34,645 nt of DNA from Oscillospiraceae bacterium. GTDB lineage: Bacteria > Bacillota > Clostridia > Oscillospirales > UBA929. Positions 32,256 to 34,645 of the stretch are shown here, one piece after another (positions within the stretch are counted from its first letter, which is position 1; every line of letters starts with the position of its first letter). The translations under genes were made by a program, and so were the position numbers. The stretch covers positions 1 through 34,645 of the forward strand of contig JAISVO010000078.1 of NCBI GenBank assembly GCA_031271525.1, read 5' to 3'. The notes below the pieces were generated by a model that was given only the letters and a program-made list of their open reading frames with translations, searched no databases and was not told the origin of the DNA.

Positions 32256-32893
32256 CGGAAAATCCCCAACAAATCCGCGAACGTCCCGAGGTTCCAATCG
32301 CCGCTGCCGTGCCGCACGGCGTCCCCGATGGCGGCGGCCTTCATCCCCGCGCGGTGGGCCGCCTCGATCCCCGCGCCGGCATCCTCAACCACGGCGCAGG
32401 CCGCCGGGCTGACGCCCAAGAACTCTGCCGCTTTGAGGAAAACCTCGGGGTCGGGTTTGGAGTTCACAATGTTGTTGCCGTCCGAAACGGCGTCGAAGAA
32501 ACCGGCAAGACCGATTTTTTCGAGGATCAGCTTGGCGTTCCGGCTGGACGACCCGATGGCGAGCTTATAGCCCCGTTCCCGCAGGGTTCGCAGCGCGGAG
32601 AGGACCTCGCCGGCTAAGTCCGCCGGGGTCATTGCTTGGAGCAGGGTTTTGTATGTCTCGTTTTTTTCGGTCGCGAGCGCCGTCTTTTCGTCGGGGGACA
32701 GGTTTTTCAATTCGCTGTTTTCGAGGATGATCTCAAGGCTTTCCAGCCGGGAGACGCCCCGCAGACGGTTGTTGACCGTCTCGTCGAACGGAAGGCCCAA
32801 GCGGTCCGCGAGCGCTTTCCAGCCCAAATAGTGATACCGGTCGGTATGGACGATGACGCCGTCCAAATCAAAGATGATTGCTTGATAGTTCAT
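32252..32893 (-). CDS. pgmB: Beta-phosphoglucomutase-like HAD hydrolase
   Basis: YQAIIFDLDGVIVHTDRYHYLGWKALADRLGLPFDETVNNRLRGVSRLESLEIIL...IGSSSRNAKLILEKIGL...SKPDPEVFLKAAEFLGVSPAACAVVEDAGAGIEAAHRAGM. Confidence 0.9.
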   Translation of the reverse strand: MNYQAIIFDLDGVIVHTDRYHYLGWKALADRLGLPFDETVNNRLRGVSRLESLEIILENSELKNLSPDEKTALATEKNETYKTLLQAMTPADLAGEVLSALRTLRERGYKLAIGSSSRNAKLILEKIGLAGFFDAVSDGNNIVNSKPDPEVFLKAAEFLGVSPAACAVVEDAGAGIEAAHRAGMKAAAIGDAVRHGSGDWNLGTFADLLGIFR

Positions 32894-32916
32894 TTCTCTC
32901 TATACCTCCGTGGATG

Positions 32917-32945
32917 ATTATACAATAAACCGCCCTTTTTGGCAA
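32917..32945 (-). promoter_or_regulatory. Promoter of pgmB
   Basis: On the minus strand: TTGCCA-17 nt-TATAAT (-35 at 32940-32945, -10 at 32917-32922). Confidence 0.65.
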
Positions 32946-32956
32946 GAGGGCGGTTT
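32927..32956 (+). terminator. Terminator-like hairpin overlapping the pgmB promoter
   Basis: AAACCGCCCT-10 nt-AGGGCGGTTT (10-bp perfect arms) followed on + by TGTTTTG; the pgmB -35 lies in the loop. Confidence 0.55.
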
Positions 32957-33053
32957 GTTTTGCACAATTCAACAAATGTTCACAGCGGCGTCATCCGCCG
33001 TTCATTTTTGCCGTGTAAAATTCGGAGTGATAAAAATGTGAAGGAGCGGGGAT

Positions 33054-33713
33054 ATGAATGGGCGGCACGAGATAAAGCATCTGATCAACGAGTCTGACCG
33101 GGCACAGCTGCGGGCGCGGCTCCGCGCCGTAATGAAGCCGGACGGGCATGGCGGCGCCTATACGGTGCGGAGCCTATACTTCGATAACTTTTCGGATAAG
33201 GCGGTGCTGGATAAACTGTCTGGGCAGAGCCGCCGTGAAAAATTCCGATTCCGGCTGTACAACGGCGACACATCTTTTATCCGGCTGGAGAAGAAGAGCA
33301 AGATCAACAGGCTTTGCTACAAGGAGTCGGCTGTCCTCGGCGCGGAAATTTGCGCGGCTGTTCTGGCGGGCGACTTCTCGCCGCTGAACAACCCCGAGTC
33401 GCCGCTGATGACGGAGTTGTACGCCAAGATGCGGGGCCAGTGCCTCCGTCCGAAAAATGTGGTGGAATACCGGCGGGAGGCATACCTCTACCGCCCCGGT
33501 AACGTACGGGTCACCTTTGACAGCGGCATCCGGACGAGCAACCACCCAGTCGGCTTTTTGAACCCCGGGCTGAAGACGATCCCGGCTGCGGAAGGCATCG
33601 TGCTGGAGATCAAGTACGACGCGTTCCTGCCGGACATTATCCGCGACCTCCTGCAAATCGGCTTCCGCAACCAGACCGAGTTTTCCAAATACGTCGTCGC
33701 GAGATTGGTCTGA
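33054..33713 (+). CDS. VTC domain (polyphosphate polymerase-type) protein
   Basis: RHEIKHLINESDRAQLRARL...YTVRSLYFDNFSDKAVLDKLSGQSRREKFRFRLYNGDTSFIRLEKKSKIN...VVEYRREAYLYRPGNVRVTFDSGIRTS...GIVLEIKYDAFLPDIIRDLLQ. Confidence 0.92.
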   Translation: MNGRHEIKHLINESDRAQLRARLRAVMKPDGHGGAYTVRSLYFDNFSDKAVLDKLSGQSRREKFRFRLYNGDTSFIRLEKKSKINRLCYKESAVLGAEICAAVLAGDFSPLNNPESPLMTELYAKMRGQCLRPKNVVEYRREAYLYRPGNVRVTFDSGIRTSNHPVGFLNPGLKTIPAAEGIVLEIKYDAFLPDIIRDLLQIGFRNQTEFSKYVVARLV

Positions 33714-33742
33714 CAAATCAAAACACAACGGAGGAGAAACAC

Positions 33743-34411
33743 ATGTGGGAAGAATTGTTCAACGTTAGTTTTCTGGACAAAGCGGCGTCCTTCTCGATCC
33801 CCGACATCCTGATATCCTTGTTTTTATCCTTTGCCATCGGCCTGTTCATTTTCTTCGTCTACACCAAGACGTTCAAGGGCGTGATGCACTCGTCGTCGTT
33901 CGGCATCTCGCTGATCGCGATGAACCTAATCACCTCGCTGATCATCATGGCGGTGTCGAGCAACCTGATCACGTCGCTCGGTATGGTGGGCGCGCTCTCG
34001 ATCGTCCGTTTCCGCACCGTCGTCAAGGAACCGCTGGACCTTGTTTACCTCTTCTGGTCGATCACGGCGGGGATCGTCGTGGGCGTAGGACTGATCCCGC
34101 TGGCGGTGATCGGCTCGGTGGTCATCGGCCTGATCCTCTTCCTCTTTGTCAACCGCAAGACGAAAGACAACCCGTACATCGTCGTCATCAGCTGCGACGG
34201 CGACGCGTCCGAGGCGAAGGCGTCACAAATCCTCAGCGAGCAGACCAAGAAGCATGTGATCAAGGCGAAGAGCGTCTCCCGGGACGGCGTGGAACTGACC
34301 GCCGAGGTGCGGCTGGGTTCGGCCTCCTCCCGGTTTGTCAATTCCCTGCTCGAAATCGAGGGGGTTTCCGACGCGACATTGGTGTCCTATAACGGCGATT
34401 ACTATATGTAA
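33743..34411 (+). CDS. DUF4956 domain-containing membrane protein
   Basis: Several TM segments with TSLGMVGALSIVRFRTVVKEPLDLVYLFWSITAGIVVGVG, characteristic of DUF4956; directly downstream of the VTC gene. Confidence 0.9.
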   Translation: MWEELFNVSFLDKAASFSIPDILISLFLSFAIGLFIFFVYTKTFKGVMHSSSFGISLIAMNLITSLIIMAVSSNLITSLGMVGALSIVRFRTVVKEPLDLVYLFWSITAGIVVGVGLIPLAVIGSVVIGLILFLFVNRKTKDNPYIVVISCDGDASEAKASQILSEQTKKHVIKAKSVSRDGVELTAEVRLGSASSRFVNSLLEIEGVSDATLVSYNGDYYM

Positions 34412-34438
34412 TTACAGACTATACAGGGAGGCGTTTGT

Positions 34439-34645
34439 ATGATCGCCAGCAAATTTGTCGCCCGGATCACGGCGGTTGTCGTCTTGGTCAGCTTACTTGC
34501 CTGCGGGTTGATCGTCTACGCGGCGAATACCTTTGTCATTGACGATGTCCCCGAGTACCAAGAAAAGCTGTTCGGGGACGAGGTTCTCGCGGTGGACATC
34601 CGGATACCCGCCGAGGAATGGTCCGCGATGATGGACAACGCGCAG
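34439..34645 (+). CDS. CotH-like kinase family protein, N-terminus (partial, runs off the window)
   Basis: MIASKFVARITAVVVLVSLLACGLIVYAANTFVIDDVPEYQEKLFGDEVLAVDIRIPAEEWSAMMDNAQ...; N-terminal strand pattern of CotH proteins plus VTC-DUF4956 context. Confidence 0.6.
   Translation, partial: MIASKFVARITAVVVLVSLLACGLIVYAANTFVIDDVPEYQEKLFGDEVLAVDIRIPAEEWSAMMDNAQ

Noticed and set aside
32978-33000. Small CGGC/GCCG hairpin upstream of the VTC gene
   Set aside because: 4-bp stem only; not a convincing terminator or regulatory element.
1-34645. CRISPR arrays, IS elements, prophage genes, tRNA/rRNA genes
   Set aside because: No regularly spaced repeats, transposase/integrase-like ORFs or recognisable RNA gene cores were seen; intergenic regions are short and mostly explained by promoters and terminators.

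Overview
High-GC, Clostridia-like chromosomal window, read by eye from the sequence and ORF track with no database search. No mobile element, CRISPR array, rRNA or tRNA was recognised. Left part: partial mgtE, two tandem cyclophilin genes, a C11 (clostripain-like) peptidase, an SLH-domain protein, and a MacAB-like ABC exporter with an unusual double-module adaptor. Centre: the housekeeping cluster pyrH-frr-uppS-cdsA-dxr-rseP-ispG-polC, all on the minus strand, then a dual-sensor hybrid histidine kinase, an M23/LysM cell-wall peptidase, rpsT, and rpsF-ssb-rpsR. Right part: a carbohydrate-related locus (pectin-lyase-fold protein, F5/8-type-C protein, divergent secreted PKTGD-tailed protein, LacI regulator, beta-phosphoglucomutase), then a VTC/DUF4956/CotH cassette cut by the window end. 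Most notable observations: (1) the polC at the canonical locus appears to lack the DEDD 3'-5' exonuclease domain normally inserted in the PHP domain, while the PHP metal-site motifs look intact; (2) the two divergent carbohydrate-locus promoters share a near-identical -10/leader/LacI-type operator module; (3) a WalR-type TGTAAC-N5-TGTAAC box and a 10-bp tandem repeat sit in the promoter region of the M23 peptidase; (4) lacI and pgmB converge with overlapping stops, and the only visible terminator-like hairpin for lacI lies beyond pgmB, overlapping the pgmB promoter.
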